Below are positions 17,130-25,932 of a stretch of 36,848 nucleotides of DNA, piece by piece. How positions within the stretch are numbered: position 1 is the first letter of the stretch; every line of letters starts with the position of its first letter. The stretch comes from Pleurocapsaceae cyanobacterium CSU_1_1. GTDB lineage: Bacteria > Cyanobacteriota > Cyanobacteriia > Cyanobacteriales > Xenococcaceae. Position numbers and translations under genes: made by a program. The stretch covers positions 1-36,848 of the forward strand of contig JAAUOU010000042.1 in the NCBI GenBank assembly GCA_012034765.1, in the 5' to 3' direction. The notes beneath the pieces were generated by a model. The model did not search any database and had not been told where the DNA came from. It worked only from the letters and a program-made list of their open reading frames with translations.

Positions 17130-17800
17130 ATGTTGCAATTTTATTACAATCCCCTATCTCCCTTATCCCGTCGTGTTTGGATTGCTTTGTTAGAAAAAGA
17201 AATTCCGTTTACACCGATAATTGTCAATCTCAAAGAAGGAGAACAGTTTAAGCGAGACTTTTTGGCGATTAATCCCTTTCATCATGTCCCAGTAATTGTT
17301 GATGATGGTTTGCGAGTTTTAGAATCTCTGGCAATTTTAGATTATTTAGAATGCAAGTGTCCTCGAAATCAATTGCTGCCAAAAGATCCATACCAGCTAG
17401 CTAAAGTTAAAATGGCGCAAATGGTAGCCAATAATGAATTATCTGCTTTAGTGATTCCGTTAATCAGCGAAACAGCAGAATCACCGAAATTAAAACGAGC
17501 AAAACGCAAAATTACTAGAATATTGAATTTTTTAGCTGAATTATTAGCTGATGATGCTTATTTTGGTGGAGAAAGTCTATCTTTAGGCGATATCGTATTA
17601 GGAAATGCTGTGATTCTAGTTGGTAAATTAGGCTACGATCTTAATCAAATTGAGCAAATTGAGAAGTGGCGCGATCGCTGATGCAAAGACAAGTATGGCA
17701 GCAAACTCAACCTAATGATGAACAAGTAGCCATATTTAAACAAACAGTACAAAAATTAATTGAATCCCAAGGCCAAACGCAGATTATTAGTAAGATATAA
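17130..17800 (+). CDS. second glutathione S-transferase-like protein (frameshifted near the end)
   Basis: The first frame (ATG 17130) gives a thioredoxin-like N-domain (YYNPLSPLSRRVWIALLEKE; HHVPVIVDDG; VLESLAILDYLE) and most of the helical domain (GGESLSLGDIVLGNAV), then stops at WRDR. The stop is created directly after the HIP1 octamer at 17671-17678. One extra C would read RDRLMQRQVWQQTQP and continue about 38 more residues to TAA at 17798, which completes a normal C-terminus of about 223 residues in total. It shares the cluster with the first GST. The truncated form would lack only the last helices. Confidence 0.78.
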
Positions 17801-17879
17801 CGATCGTAACTATAGTTGGTAGTTAGTTAGGATAATAATTTAACTAGCGATCGCCATAATGCCAAAAAACTCTGCTAAC

Positions 17880-17922
17880 AAACCAAACCTAATGGTAGTA
17901 AACTTTAAGAAAAGTTTGGTTT
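17880..17922 (+). terminator. possible terminator of the GST cluster
   Basis: AAACCAAAC (17880-17888) pairs with GTTTGGTTT (17914-17922), with an inner AAACTTT/AAAGTTT pairing and T-rich 3' side. It overlaps the 3' end of the convergent vapC gene, so it may serve both strands. Confidence 0.4.
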
Positions 17923-18303
17923 TATGACTTTACAGTCTGTGAGATTATTAGTCTTTTTGATAAACTTCTCATCAAAAGTGAATAGTTTAGAACAATGTTG
18001 ACCTTGTGCTAAATGAAAAGCATCTGCAAAATCTAAACCATTCTCATGCCATTGAAGTATTTGAGCAATTAAATTAGCATTAGCAAGATGAATATTAGGT
18101 AAACCAAATAATTTTCTTAAAGCCAGACAAATTTCTGTTGGGTTGAATTTATAGGCAAATCGCAAAACCCATTCGGTTTCGAGAATTACTGTATTGCTTA
18201 TAAATACATCTTGTGACTGTAAAATTGCCAAACTTTGTTGATATTGCCATTGATCATCTTGAGTCAATAGTCGAACAATAATATTAGTGTCAATTGTTAC
18301 CAT
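17905..18303 (-). CDS. vapC: PIN-domain toxin, VapC family
   Basis: 132 residues. The PIN-domain acidic residues are present: Asp5 in TIDTNIIVRLL, a Glu in ILETEWVLR, and the C-terminal DFADAFHLAQ and FTFDEKF motifs. PIN toxins are Mg-dependent ribonucleases that cut tRNA or rRNA. The gene overlaps its antitoxin by 14 bases, the usual antitoxin-first arrangement. Confidence 0.88.
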   Translation of the reverse strand: MVTIDTNIIVRLLTQDDQWQYQQSLAILQSQDVFISNTVILETEWVLRFAYKFNPTEICLALRKLFGLPNIHLANANLIAQILQWHENGLDFADAFHLAQGQHCSKLFTFDEKFIKKTNNLTDCKVIKPNFS

Positions 18304-18553
18304 TGACCAATTCCTCTAATCCCTGACGAATGGCATCTTCCATATCTTCAAGACTTTTAGGAGTTCCTTGATATTTTAAGCATCCTGCTACTTGATCTAA
18401 TGTTGTTTCTGCAAAAGGTTTTTTGGGTTTTAAAAGAATTCCATCTCCCATATCGATCGCGATTAATTCTTGTCCTTCTTCCCAGTGATGCATTTCTCGT
18501 AAAGCTTTGGGGATAATGACTTGACCTTTACTTGACATTTTTGTGATTTTCAT
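18290..18553 (-). CDS. AbrB/SpoVT-type antitoxin (VapB-like)
   Basis: 87 residues. The N-terminus MKITKMSSKGQVIIPKALRE is a textbook swapped-hairpin AbrB domain, and ILLKPKKPF closes it. The acidic C-terminal helix (KSLEDMEDAIRQGLEELV) would wrap the toxin. The pair probably autoregulates its own promoter. The gene lies immediately upstream of the toxin. Confidence 0.88.
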   Translation of the reverse strand: MKITKMSSKGQVIIPKALREMHHWEEGQELIAIDMGDGILLKPKKPFAETTLDQVAGCLKYQGTPKSLEDMEDAIRQGLEELVNGNN

Positions 18554-18682
18554 CAGATTAATGACACGGGGAAAGTAAGAAATATGTAAGAAATTATATC
18601 TTTAAATCTGCGCTCGTGGCTATACAAAACTGTGATCTTAGAAATCGGCAAAAAAAAGCGATCGCTTTAAGTTATTGTATAT

Positions 18683-19441
18683 TTAATTACGTCCTGCGGT
18701 TACTCCTCCATCTACAGGCAAAACTACCCCAGTAATCCAACCAGAGCGATCGCCATCAGCTAGAAACAAAACTGCTTCAGTAATATCTTGGGCTTGTCCA
18801 TTGCGACCAAGAGGATGAAAACTATTAAATGAGGCTAATTGTTCGCTTGTTAATAGAGAATCAAATAAGGGAGTTTCCACCACAGCAGGAGCGATCGCAT
18901 TTACTCTAATTTTGTCTGGTGCAAATTCAATGGCTAAATTTTTAGTGAGCGCATGAACAGCACCTTTGGCAGTTGAAGAACCGCTACAGGGAGTAGCTGC
19001 TATGGCGTGTAATGCCCACATCGAACCAGTATTAATAATTGCACCTCCACCTCTTTTCTGCATTTCGGCGATCGCAATTTGTGAAAGTAAGAAGTATCCT
19101 CGTAGTAAATTGAGATAGCTTTCTAAATCTTCTTCTGTGTGAGCTAGAAATGGTTTAGGTTCAAAAACACCTGCATTATTAAATAAAATATCTACACCAC
19201 CGAAACGTTCAACAGCAGAGGAAACTAGCTTTTGTTGGGTTTGTGGTTGACCAATATCTCCTGCAATCCAAGCAATATGTTTTCCTGTCGGATCGACTTG
19301 TGCTGCGGTGCTTGCCAGTACCTCTGAACGACGACCATTTAGGACTACTTTTGCCCCTGCTACAACAAAAGCGTGGGCTGTATTTGCACCGATACCACTA
19401 CCACCACCAGTAATCAACACGACTTTATCTTGTAAACTCAT
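18683..19441 (-). CDS. short-chain dehydrogenase/reductase
   Basis: 252 residues from ATG 19441. The family N-terminus MSLQDKVVLITGGGSGIG supports this start rather than the in-frame ATG 14 codons upstream. Classical SDR motifs are TGGGSGIG (cofactor loop), NNAG, the Ser of INTGSMWA and a catalytic region in which Ser-Thr-Ala-Lys (GSSTAKGAV) replaces the usual Y-x-x-x-K. The catalytic Tyr is therefore absent, which is unusual for an active SDR. AIAPAVVETPL and SGWITGVVLPVDGG close the fold. Redox partner and substrate unknown. Confidence 0.82.
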   Translation of the reverse strand: MSLQDKVVLITGGGSGIGANTAHAFVVAGAKVVLNGRRSEVLASTAAQVDPTGKHIAWIAGDIGQPQTQQKLVSSAVERFGGVDILFNNAGVFEPKPFLAHTEEDLESYLNLLRGYFLLSQIAIAEMQKRGGGAIINTGSMWALHAIAATPCSGSSTAKGAVHALTKNLAIEFAPDKIRVNAIAPAVVETPLFDSLLTSEQLASFNSFHPLGRNGQAQDITEAVLFLADGDRSGWITGVVLPVDGGVTAGRN

Positions 19442-20003
19442 AATTTGCTTTAATTCCCTGTGATTAATCTTGAACGCAATCATAATCAGCGATTAATTAT
19501 GCTTACAAGCAGACACAAATTTGTGAGGTAGGGTACTTTTGTGAAAGAATTGCCGTCGCGTCAGGACAAAATCAATCTGCAAAGAAATGTAAATGTAGCT
19601 GCTTTCGTTCTCGTTTTGTACGTTCATAACATAGCGATCGCCTATTAATTAATTAGGATAATTATTTAACAGGCGATCGTAAATATTACCTGACTAAAAT
19701 CAATTAGCTGAAGAACCATCTCTTTTAGATTAACCTGATTAGGAGTTTCGCATTGACAGAAAATTTAAACTATGCAGCCAAAATAATTGAGAAAGATAAT
19801 TGCTCTTTAATAGTGAAATCGCCTCTAAGTATAACGTCAGCCACTCAACTATAGGTGAGATAAACAGATGCAAAATATGGACTTCAGGAGCGTGAAGTTA
19901 TCATGAAGATTGAAATGTTGAGTCAAGATTGGGTCAGAATAGTTAAATACCCCATTTTTGACCCGATACTCTAAGAGCTAAAAGCCCTAGTGTATGTACT
20001 GTA
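19442..20003. other. intergenic region upstream of the SDR gene
   Basis: About 560 bases with only very short frames (for example GTG 19540 and TTG 19754, about 33-35 codons). None has family features or a convincing ribosome binding site. The region must hold the SDR promoter. It may be decayed sequence. Confidence 0.5.
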
Positions 20004-20074
20004 AGCGGATGAGGGGAATCGAACCCCTAGCTTTAGCTTGGAAGGCTAAGGTATTACCACTATACGACATCCGC
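20004..20074 (-). tRNA. tRNA-Gly (TCC anticodon)
   Basis: Minus-strand cloverleaf with acceptor GCGGATG/CATCCGC, D-arm GTA...TAC, anticodon loop CTTCCAA and T-arm AGGGGTTCGATTCCCCT. The discriminator base is U and CCA is not encoded. Confidence 0.95.
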
Positions 20075-20345
20075 AGGTAATACATATCAGATCGAGTAAC
20101 TACTCTAGCATACTAAGTTAACTTTATTCAAACAGTTTCAGAAAAAGAGCCAATTTATTTGTACCGTATCTTTATATTGATATATTGCTCATAATTTTCG
20201 CTGCTTATTAAGAGCAATTGCATCGAGCCATCAGCGATCGCCTTTAAACTAAAGCATCTCCTGACGGATTATTTTAGCGAAGCATATTACAATTACTTGC
20301 AATAGACTAGACTCAAAAATTTGGTGTGTCTGAGGAGATCATTTT

Positions 20346-21362
20346 ATGGCAGTTCAACTTCAACAAGCAGTTACAGTCGGCAAATACCTGGTTAAACAGC
20401 GTTTAATGGGGCATAAGCGGTTTCCTTTGGTTTTAATGCTAGAACCTTTGTTTCGCTGTAATTTAGCTTGTTCTGGCTGTGGTAAAATTCAGCATCCAAC
20501 GAAAATTTTGCAACAAAACTTAACCCCAGAGCAATGTTTTGCGGCGGTGGAAGAATGTGGTGCGCCAGTAGTCTCTATTCCTGGAGGAGAACCTCTGCTA
20601 CATCCTCAAATCGAGCAGATTGTCGAGGGGTTGGTACAGCGCAAAAAGTTTGTCTATCTCTGCACCAATGGGATCTTGCTGGAGAAAAGTCTCAGTAAGT
20701 TTAAACCATCTCCCTATCTAACTTTTAGCGTTCATCTTGATGGACTCAAGAAACAGCATGACAAATGTGTCGATCGCCCAGGAGTTTTTGATAAGGCGAT
20801 CGCCGCGATCAAAGCATCTAAACAGCAAGGATTTAGAGTTACGACCAACACCACGGTATTTGAAGGAGCAAATCCGCAAAAAATGCAAGAATTCTTTGAT
20901 TTCTTGGATACTCTTAACCTTGATGGCATGATGGTTTCCCCTGGCTATGGATACGAAAAAGCTCCCGATCAAGAAAACTTTTTACAGCGAGAACAAACTA
21001 AAGCTTTATTTAGAGAAATTTTATCTCCTTGGAAATCTGGTCAAAAGAAATGGAATTTTAATCATAATCCCTTATTTCTTGAATTCCTGATGGGAGATCA
21101 AGATTTTGACTGTACTCCTTGGGGAAGTCCTAGCTATAGCGTTTTAGGCTGGCAAAAACCCTGCTATCTTTTGGATGAAGGACATTATTCAAGCTATCAA
21201 GAACTGCTCAATCAGACCGAGTGGAGCAACTACGGCAAAAATAGCGGTAATCCTCAATGTCAAGACTGTATGGTACATTGTGGCTACGAACCCACCGCAG
21301 CTAACGCGGCAATGCAGCCCGAAAATATGGGTAAGGCGATCGGTGCATTATTTGGTGGGTAA
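20346..21362 (+). CDS. hpnH: adenosyl-hopene transferase HpnH (radical SAM)
   Basis: 338 residues. The radical SAM cluster is Cys38-x3-Cys42-x2-Cys45 in [13 protein letters not shown]. The GGEP motif follows ([11 protein letters not shown]) and the C-terminal DUF3463 region carries additional Cys ([12 protein letters not shown]). HpnH attaches the 5'-deoxyadenosyl group to hopene, the first step to C35 hopanoids. GAGGAG (20332-20337) precedes the ATG. hpnB lies 14 kb away in the same window. Confidence 0.92.
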   Translation: MAVQLQQAVTVGKYLVKQRLMGHKRFPLVLMLEPLFRCNLACSGCGKIQHPTKILQQNLTPEQCFAAVEECGAPVVSIPGGEPLLHPQIEQIVEGLVQRKKFVYLCTNGILLEKSLSKFKPSPYLTFSVHLDGLKKQHDKCVDRPGVFDKAIAAIKASKQQGFRVTTNTTVFEGANPQKMQEFFDFLDTLNLDGMMVSPGYGYEKAPDQENFLQREQTKALFREILSPWKSGQKKWNFNHNPLFLEFLMGDQDFDCTPWGSPSYSVLGWQKPCYLLDEGHYSSYQELLNQTEWSNYGKNSGNPQCQDCMVHCGYEPTAANAAMQPENMGKAIGALFGG

Positions 21363-21409
21363 GTTTATGCAATGAGCAATAATTAGTGAGCAACTAGTTC
21401 TTGCTATTG

Positions 21410-21814
21410 TTAGGCGAGGTCGAGGTAATCGGTAATCACGGCATCTGCTTCGATTTCTACTAGAATTTCTGGGGTAATTAGGCGACGCACTTCTACCATG
21501 CTAGTAGCGGGACGTATACTAGCAAAAAACTCATTATGGGCTTTGCCGACTAGCTGCCAGTGATCAATATTAGTTACATAAATCCTGGTACGTATTACAT
21601 TTTCTAGACTTGCCCCAGTAAGATTTAAAGCAGTTTCAATATTTTTGATAATTTGCTTGGTCTGAATATAAGGATTTTCAAGACCGACAATTTTTCTCTG
21701 TTCATTGATAGCGGTAGTTCCTGAAATATGAATATAATTGCCAATTTTGACTGCTCTGGAATAACCTACTAAATCTTCCCAGGGAGTGTTGCTACTGATG
21801 TTGATTCGTTCCAC
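21410..21814 (-). CDS. RidA/YjgF family protein
   Basis: 134 residues from a GTG at 21814 (GTG-Glu-Arg-Ile, matching the family start); the longer in-frame ATG at 21889 adds 25 basic residues not typical of the family. Hallmarks are GNYIHISGTTA, VIRTRIYVTNID and the C-terminal EVRRL..PEILVEIEADA with the Arg used in enamine/imine deaminase members. It would protect PLP enzymes from reactive enamines. Convergent with hpnH. Confidence 0.85.
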   Translation of the reverse strand: MERINISSNTPWEDLVGYSRAVKIGNYIHISGTTAINEQRKIVGLENPYIQTKQIIKNIETALNLTGASLENVIRTRIYVTNIDHWQLVGKAHNEFFASIRPATSMVEVRRLITPEILVEIEADAVITDYLDLA

Positions 21815-21903
21815 GTTTCTATAAATGTTTAGTTTAATATATTTAGATAAACGAGCGACCCTGCGGATTAAAAATCCGCTAAGGAACACGCTAGGAGGCT
21901 TCT

Positions 21904-22164
21904 ATGATTAATAATTCCCAAAAACAACGAATTTCCATTACTGTTGATGCCCGTTTGCTTGAAGAAGTAGACCAAATGACTAAAAACCGTTCTGCTGCGG
22001 TGGAGCAAGGCTTACGTTTGTGGCGCAAACAACAAATTGAAGAACAATTGAGAAACTTCTATCAAAACCGTTCTCAGGCGACTAGTGAATTTGAATTTGA
22101 ACAAGAGTGGGCGCAATTTTCTCAATCACAAATGGAAGAGATTCTAGAAGAGGAAGGATTATAA
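21904..22164 (+). CDS. MazE/ribbon-helix-helix-type antitoxin (orphan)
   Basis: 86 residues: N-terminal beta strand RISITVDARLLEEVDQM and a helix with NRSAAVEQGLRLWRK, a ribbon-helix-helix layout, then an acidic C-terminal tail (FEQEWAQFSQSQMEEILEEE) of the kind that neutralises a toxin. AGGAGG (21893-21898) is a strong ribosome binding site. The toxin gene that should follow survives only as a 14-codon stub. Confidence 0.82.
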   Translation: MINNSQKQRISITVDARLLEEVDQMTKNRSAAVEQGLRLWRKQQIEEQLRNFYQNRSQATSEFEFEQEWAQFSQSQMEEILEEEGL

Positions 22165-22167
22165 AGC

Positions 22168-22212
22168 GTGACAAGCTCTTATCCTCGTCAGGGTGAAGTG
22201 TATCTAAAATAA
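22168..22212 (+). pseudogene. N-terminal stub of a MazF/PemK toxin
   Basis: GTG 22168 begins 3 bases after the antitoxin stop and reads VTSSYPRQGEVYLK before a stop. SYPRxGEVYL is the expected first strand of MazF-type RNases. Nothing further downstream in any frame looks like the rest of MazF, so the toxin has been lost by deletion or rearrangement rather than a single point change. Confidence 0.7.
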
Positions 22213-22538
22213 TAAAGTCAGCCCTAAAAAAGCCTGAAGGAGCTTATGAGTGAAATCATGTCTAGAGCTGACAATATATAACATATAGTTTGCCTGTGGC
22301 TTTCATGTGACAAACTAATGAATTTTTGATGACGGCATTAAACCGCTTCTCGGTCAGCTTTAAGCCTTAAAGTATAAGCTTTAAGACAATTAAAAGTTGG
22401 GGAAAAGCACATATTTAGCTGTAGATTAGCAATAACAATGATACTGATGGGGAAGTTTAGGGGAAGTATAAAAATAGGCTGATTGTAAGTCGCTCCAAAT
22501 TCTATCTCACATCACTTATCTCATAATAAATCACCATA
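22213..22538. other. intergenic region between the toxin stub and sppA
   Basis: 326 bases without a supported gene. GTCAGCCCTAAA (22217-22228) and TCTAGAGCTGAC (22261-22272) form an imperfect inverted repeat around 32 bases and could be a hairpin or a small element. The rest must hold the sppA promoter. Confidence 0.45.
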
Positions 22539-24353
22539 ATGCGTCAATTTTTAAAACAGACTTTTGCTAGCACCATCGGTAGTATGATTGGCTTATGCCT
22601 TTTTTTGGGCTTAAGTGTCGGCGGTTTAGTTTTGATTTTACTAATTACCGTCTCAGACAGTAAAAAAAGTCAAGGTGTTCAGGATAAATCAGTTTTAGTT
22701 TTTGATTTGTCTACTCAAGTTAAAGACTCCAAGTCTCCTGCAAATCTGGCACAGGCATTTTCGGCTGAAAAACAAGAAAGCATTCCCCTGCGCAGAGTTC
22801 TAGAGTCCATTAATGAAGCAACTAAAGACGATCGCATTGTGGCAATGCTGCTTGACGGAAGAAAAGTTTCTACTCCTAACGGTTATGCCACGATTGAAGA
22901 GGTTAGAACTGCTTTGGAAAAGTTTAAAGCAGCGGGCAAAAAAATTATTGCTTATGACGTAACTTTGAGTGAGCAAGAGTATTATCTTGCTTCTTTAGCA
23001 GATGAAGTGATTGTTAATCCGATGGGAACGATGGAACTTAATGGTTTGAGTTCCAAGCAAATGTTTTTTAAAGGTGCATTAGAAAAATATGGCGTAGGAG
23101 TTCAGGTAATTCGGGTGGGAGATTATAAATCAGCCGTAGAACCCTATATTCGCTCAGATATTAGTCCTGCCAACAAGGAACAAACAAAAGTTTTGCTCTC
23201 AGATCTTTGGGATAAATTTCTCAATCATGTAGCTGATAGTCGAAAATTAGACCTAATGAAACTGCAACAGCTAGTGGATGCTAAGGGATATCTCGAACCC
23301 CAGGAAGCAAAACAGGCTGGTTTAATCGATCAGGTGGGCTATTACGATCAGGTAGTGAGCAAATTACGAACATTAACCCAAGAAACTAAAGACACCGAAG
23401 AGACGGAAAGCTTTAGACAAGTCGATTTAGGAGCTTATGCCACTCAGATGATTCCCTCGACTGAAGTTGCTGTTAATGCTGGGTCAAAAATTGCTGTAAT
23501 CTATGCTGAGGGAGCAATTGTTGATGGTAGTGGGAGTATTGAAACCGTTGGGAGCGATCGCTTTGCTGAAGATTTTCAAGAATTACGCGCAGATGAGAGC
23601 GTTAAAGCAGTGGTGCTGCGGATTAATAGTCCTGGTGGCAGCGCCACCGCCTCAGATGTCATTTTAAGGGAGATCTTACTGACTAAAAAGAAAAAACCAG
23701 TAATTGTCTCGATGGGTAACATAGCAGCCTCTGGAGGCTATTGGATTGCTGCTGGTGCAGATGAGATTTTTGCGGAAGAAAATACGATTACGGGTTCGAT
23801 TGGGGTTTTTGGTTTACTGTCAAATATCCAAGAAATTGCCAATGTCAATGGCGTTACCTGGGATGTGGTAAAAACAGGAAAGTTTGCCGATATTGACTCT
23901 AATGTTCGTCCGAAAACTGAAGCAGAATTGGCTATATATCAACAGTCAGTAGATAAAACCTATGGACTATTTGTGAGTAAAGTAGCTGATTATCGTCATC
24001 TGCCCATAGACAAGGTGAAAGAGATTGCTAGAGGTCGTGTGTGGTCGGGTAAAGAAGCAATCAAAATTGGCTTAGTAGATCGCCTGGGAGGATTAGAAAG
24101 TGCGATCGCCTATGCAGCCAAAAAAGCCAACCTCGGCAACAGTTGGCAGCTTGAGGAATATCCTCAGCAAAATCCTTTTGAAACTCAGATTCTTCAACAA
24201 TTGTTTACGGCTAAAACCTGGGAATCTCAAGCAGCAAAAGAACCGATTACCGCTGAATTACTCAAGATTAAGCAGGAATTATCGATTTTAAGCGCCTTTA
24301 ACGACCCTAGTGGCGTATATGCTCGTTTACCGTTTAATTTCGAGATTGATTAA
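22539..24353 (+). CDS. sppA: signal peptide peptidase SppA, long form
   Basis: 604 residues with one N-terminal membrane anchor (GLCLFLGLSVGGLVLILLI) and two tandem ClpP-like halves, the 67-kDa type. The catalytic Lys197 lies in RVGDYKSAVEP (first half) and Ser398 in AASGGYWIA (second half), the known Lys/Ser dyad split across repeats. INSPGGSATASD and GSIGVFG complete the fold. It degrades cleaved signal peptides; in cyanobacteria it is also linked to thylakoid antenna breakdown during acclimation. Confidence 0.92.
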   Translation: MRQFLKQTFASTIGSMIGLCLFLGLSVGGLVLILLITVSDSKKSQGVQDKSVLVFDLSTQVKDSKSPANLAQAFSAEKQESIPLRRVLESINEATKDDRIVAMLLDGRKVSTPNGYATIEEVRTALEKFKAAGKKIIAYDVTLSEQEYYLASLADEVIVNPMGTMELNGLSSKQMFFKGALEKYGVGVQVIRVGDYKSAVEPYIRSDISPANKEQTKVLLSDLWDKFLNHVADSRKLDLMKLQQLVDAKGYLEPQEAKQAGLIDQVGYYDQVVSKLRTLTQETKDTEETESFRQVDLGAYATQMIPSTEVAVNAGSKIAVIYAEGAIVDGSGSIETVGSDRFAEDFQELRADESVKAVVLRINSPGGSATASDVILREILLTKKKKPVIVSMGNIAASGGYWIAAGADEIFAEENTITGSIGVFGLLSNIQEIANVNGVTWDVVKTGKFADIDSNVRPKTEAELAIYQQSVDKTYGLFVSKVADYRHLPIDKVKEIARGRVWSGKEAIKIGLVDRLGGLESAIAYAAKKANLGNSWQLEEYPQQNPFETQILQQLFTAKTWESQAAKEPITAELLKIKQELSILSAFNDPSGVYARLPFNFEID

Positions 24354-24360
24354 TTGTTGT

Positions 24361-24416
24361 GTAGGGGCGAACGGCTGTTTGCCCTTGTTTGTTATTCGTG
24401 ATTAATTCGTTCCTAC
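24361..24416. repeat. degenerate GTAGGGGCGAA element, copy 4
   Basis: GTAGGGGCGAACGGCTGTTT then GCCC at the left (24361-24384) and a worn right arm TTCGTTCCTAC (24406-24416). Located between sppA and murT. Confidence 0.6.
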
Positions 24417-24502
24417 TTGTCATTCCTGATTAGTTATTGTTAACTATTGATGTTATCCCCCTTGACGGGACTGCTTATTAACAACTGATCGCTGGTAACT
24501 GA

Positions 24503-25888
24503 ATGAAAATGCAACTATTAGATCGGATTCGCTTGGGTTTTGCTGTTGGAATAGCCAAGACGGTAACAGGGGTAGTCCGATCGCTGGGCTTGGGTGCTGC
24601 CTCTGTCTTGCCAGGAGAAATCTCTCGTCGTCTGCATTCTCGTCTATTACCTCTTTTATTTGAGCAGGTTAGCCAGGGGGTAATTTTGGTGGTGGGGACA
24701 AATGGTAAAACCACCACTTCTTTATTACTCCAACAAATTTTAAGCGATCGCGGTTACACCGTCGTGCATAATTCTAGCGGAGCAAATTTAATTAACGGTT
24801 TGATTACCGCATTGCTGAGTAGTGCGGACATGACGGGCAAGATATCCGCTGACTATGCCATCCTCGAAGTAGATGAAAATATTCTGCCTTTACTATTAAA
24901 AGACTGTCAGCCGAAATATATCCTGGCGCTAAATCTCTTTCGCGATCAGTTAGACAGATATGGTGAAGTTGATACTATTGCTCAACGATGGGGTAAAGCG
25001 ATCGCTCCTCTATCAGAAGATACCACCATCGTTTTAAATGCTGATGATCCTACTCTCAGTAGTTTGGGACAGCAGCTAAAACAAAAAGTTCTTTATTTTG
25101 GACTCAATGAACCAGAATTATATTTGCCCGAAATTCCCCATGCGGTTGATTCAATTTATTGCCCTCGTTGTGGACATCTTTTAGATTATCAGGGAGTTTA
25201 TCTGTCCCACTTAGGAGACTATCAATGTCCTAGCTGTGGTTTTGCCAAAAGTAAAGTAGCCCTTGAAAGTAAAGAACATCCACAAATCCTAATTGGTGTG
25301 TACAACAAGTATAATACCCTGGCAGCCAGTGTCTTAACTCAGAAAATTGGCATTAAAACCGAGGATATATATAGCACGGTGCAAAACTTTAAAGCAGCCT
25401 TTGGTCGTGCGGAAGAGTTGGAAATCGAGCAAAAGCACGTGCGGATCATGCTTGCCAAAAATCCTGTCGGTATGAATGAGACAATCCGTGCCGTTAATGA
25501 TATTAAGAAGAAAGGTAAATCTAATGTCACCCTCTTAGTTTTAAACGATCGCATTCCCGATGGTACAGATGTTTCTTGGATCTGGGATGTTGATACCGAG
25601 GAATTAGTTAAGCTAGGGGGGACTTTGATCGTCAGTGGCGATCGCGTTTACGACATGGCATTACGGCTTGCATATAGTTCTGAATTCGTTGACCCAGCAA
25701 AAACAAATTTTGAAGTCGAGGGACGCAAGTCCAATCGACTTGTTGAATTAATAGTCAATGAAGACCTACCCGAAGCCATTAGCACTGCCTTAAAATACAC
25801 CAAACCCACCGAAACACTGCACATTATCCCCACTTATTCAGCCATGTTGGAAGTTAGAGAAGTATTAGTTGGACGCAAGATTCTCTAA
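24503..25888 (+). CDS. murT: MurT-type lipid II isoglutaminyl synthase subunit
   Basis: 461 residues. A Mur-ligase ATP loop (VVGTNGKTTTSLLLQ) follows an N-terminal helical region. A Cys4 zinc ribbon (YCPRCGH and YQCPSCGF) is inserted in the central domain, which distinguishes MurT from MurC-F. The C-terminal DUF1727 region ends TLHIIPTYSAMLEVREVL. MurT works with the glutaminase GatD to amidate the D-Glu of peptidoglycan stem peptides. GatD is not adjacent in the window: the next gene is phoH on the other strand. Confidence 0.88.
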   Translation: MKMQLLDRIRLGFAVGIAKTVTGVVRSLGLGAASVLPGEISRRLHSRLLPLLFEQVSQGVILVVGTNGKTTTSLLLQQILSDRGYTVVHNSSGANLINGLITALLSSADMTGKISADYAILEVDENILPLLLKDCQPKYILALNLFRDQLDRYGEVDTIAQRWGKAIAPLSEDTTIVLNADDPTLSSLGQQLKQKVLYFGLNEPELYLPEIPHAVDSIYCPRCGHLLDYQGVYLSHLGDYQCPSCGFAKSKVALESKEHPQILIGVYNKYNTLAASVLTQKIGIKTEDIYSTVQNFKAAFGRAEELEIEQKHVRIMLAKNPVGMNETIRAVNDIKKKGKSNVTLLVLNDRIPDGTDVSWIWDVDTEELVKLGGTLIVSGDRVYDMALRLAYSSEFVDPAKTNFEVEGRKSNRLVELIVNEDLPEAISTALKYTKPTETLHIIPTYSAMLEVREVLVGRKIL

Positions 25889-25932
25889 TGATCGAGCAAC
25901 TAGAATAAACGCCTCTCTTCATATTAATAACA

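Noticed and set aside
19540-19860. Two frames of about 33-35 codons (GTG 19540, TTG 19754)
   Set aside because: No ribosome binding site, family motif or membrane segment supports them.
21815-21889. Longer RidA start at ATG 21889
   Set aside because: The extra 25 residues are basic and unlike the family, and GTG 21814 matches the usual N-terminus.
25339-25833. Antisense open frames inside murT
   Set aside because: They are shadows of a well-supported gene with no protein features of their own.
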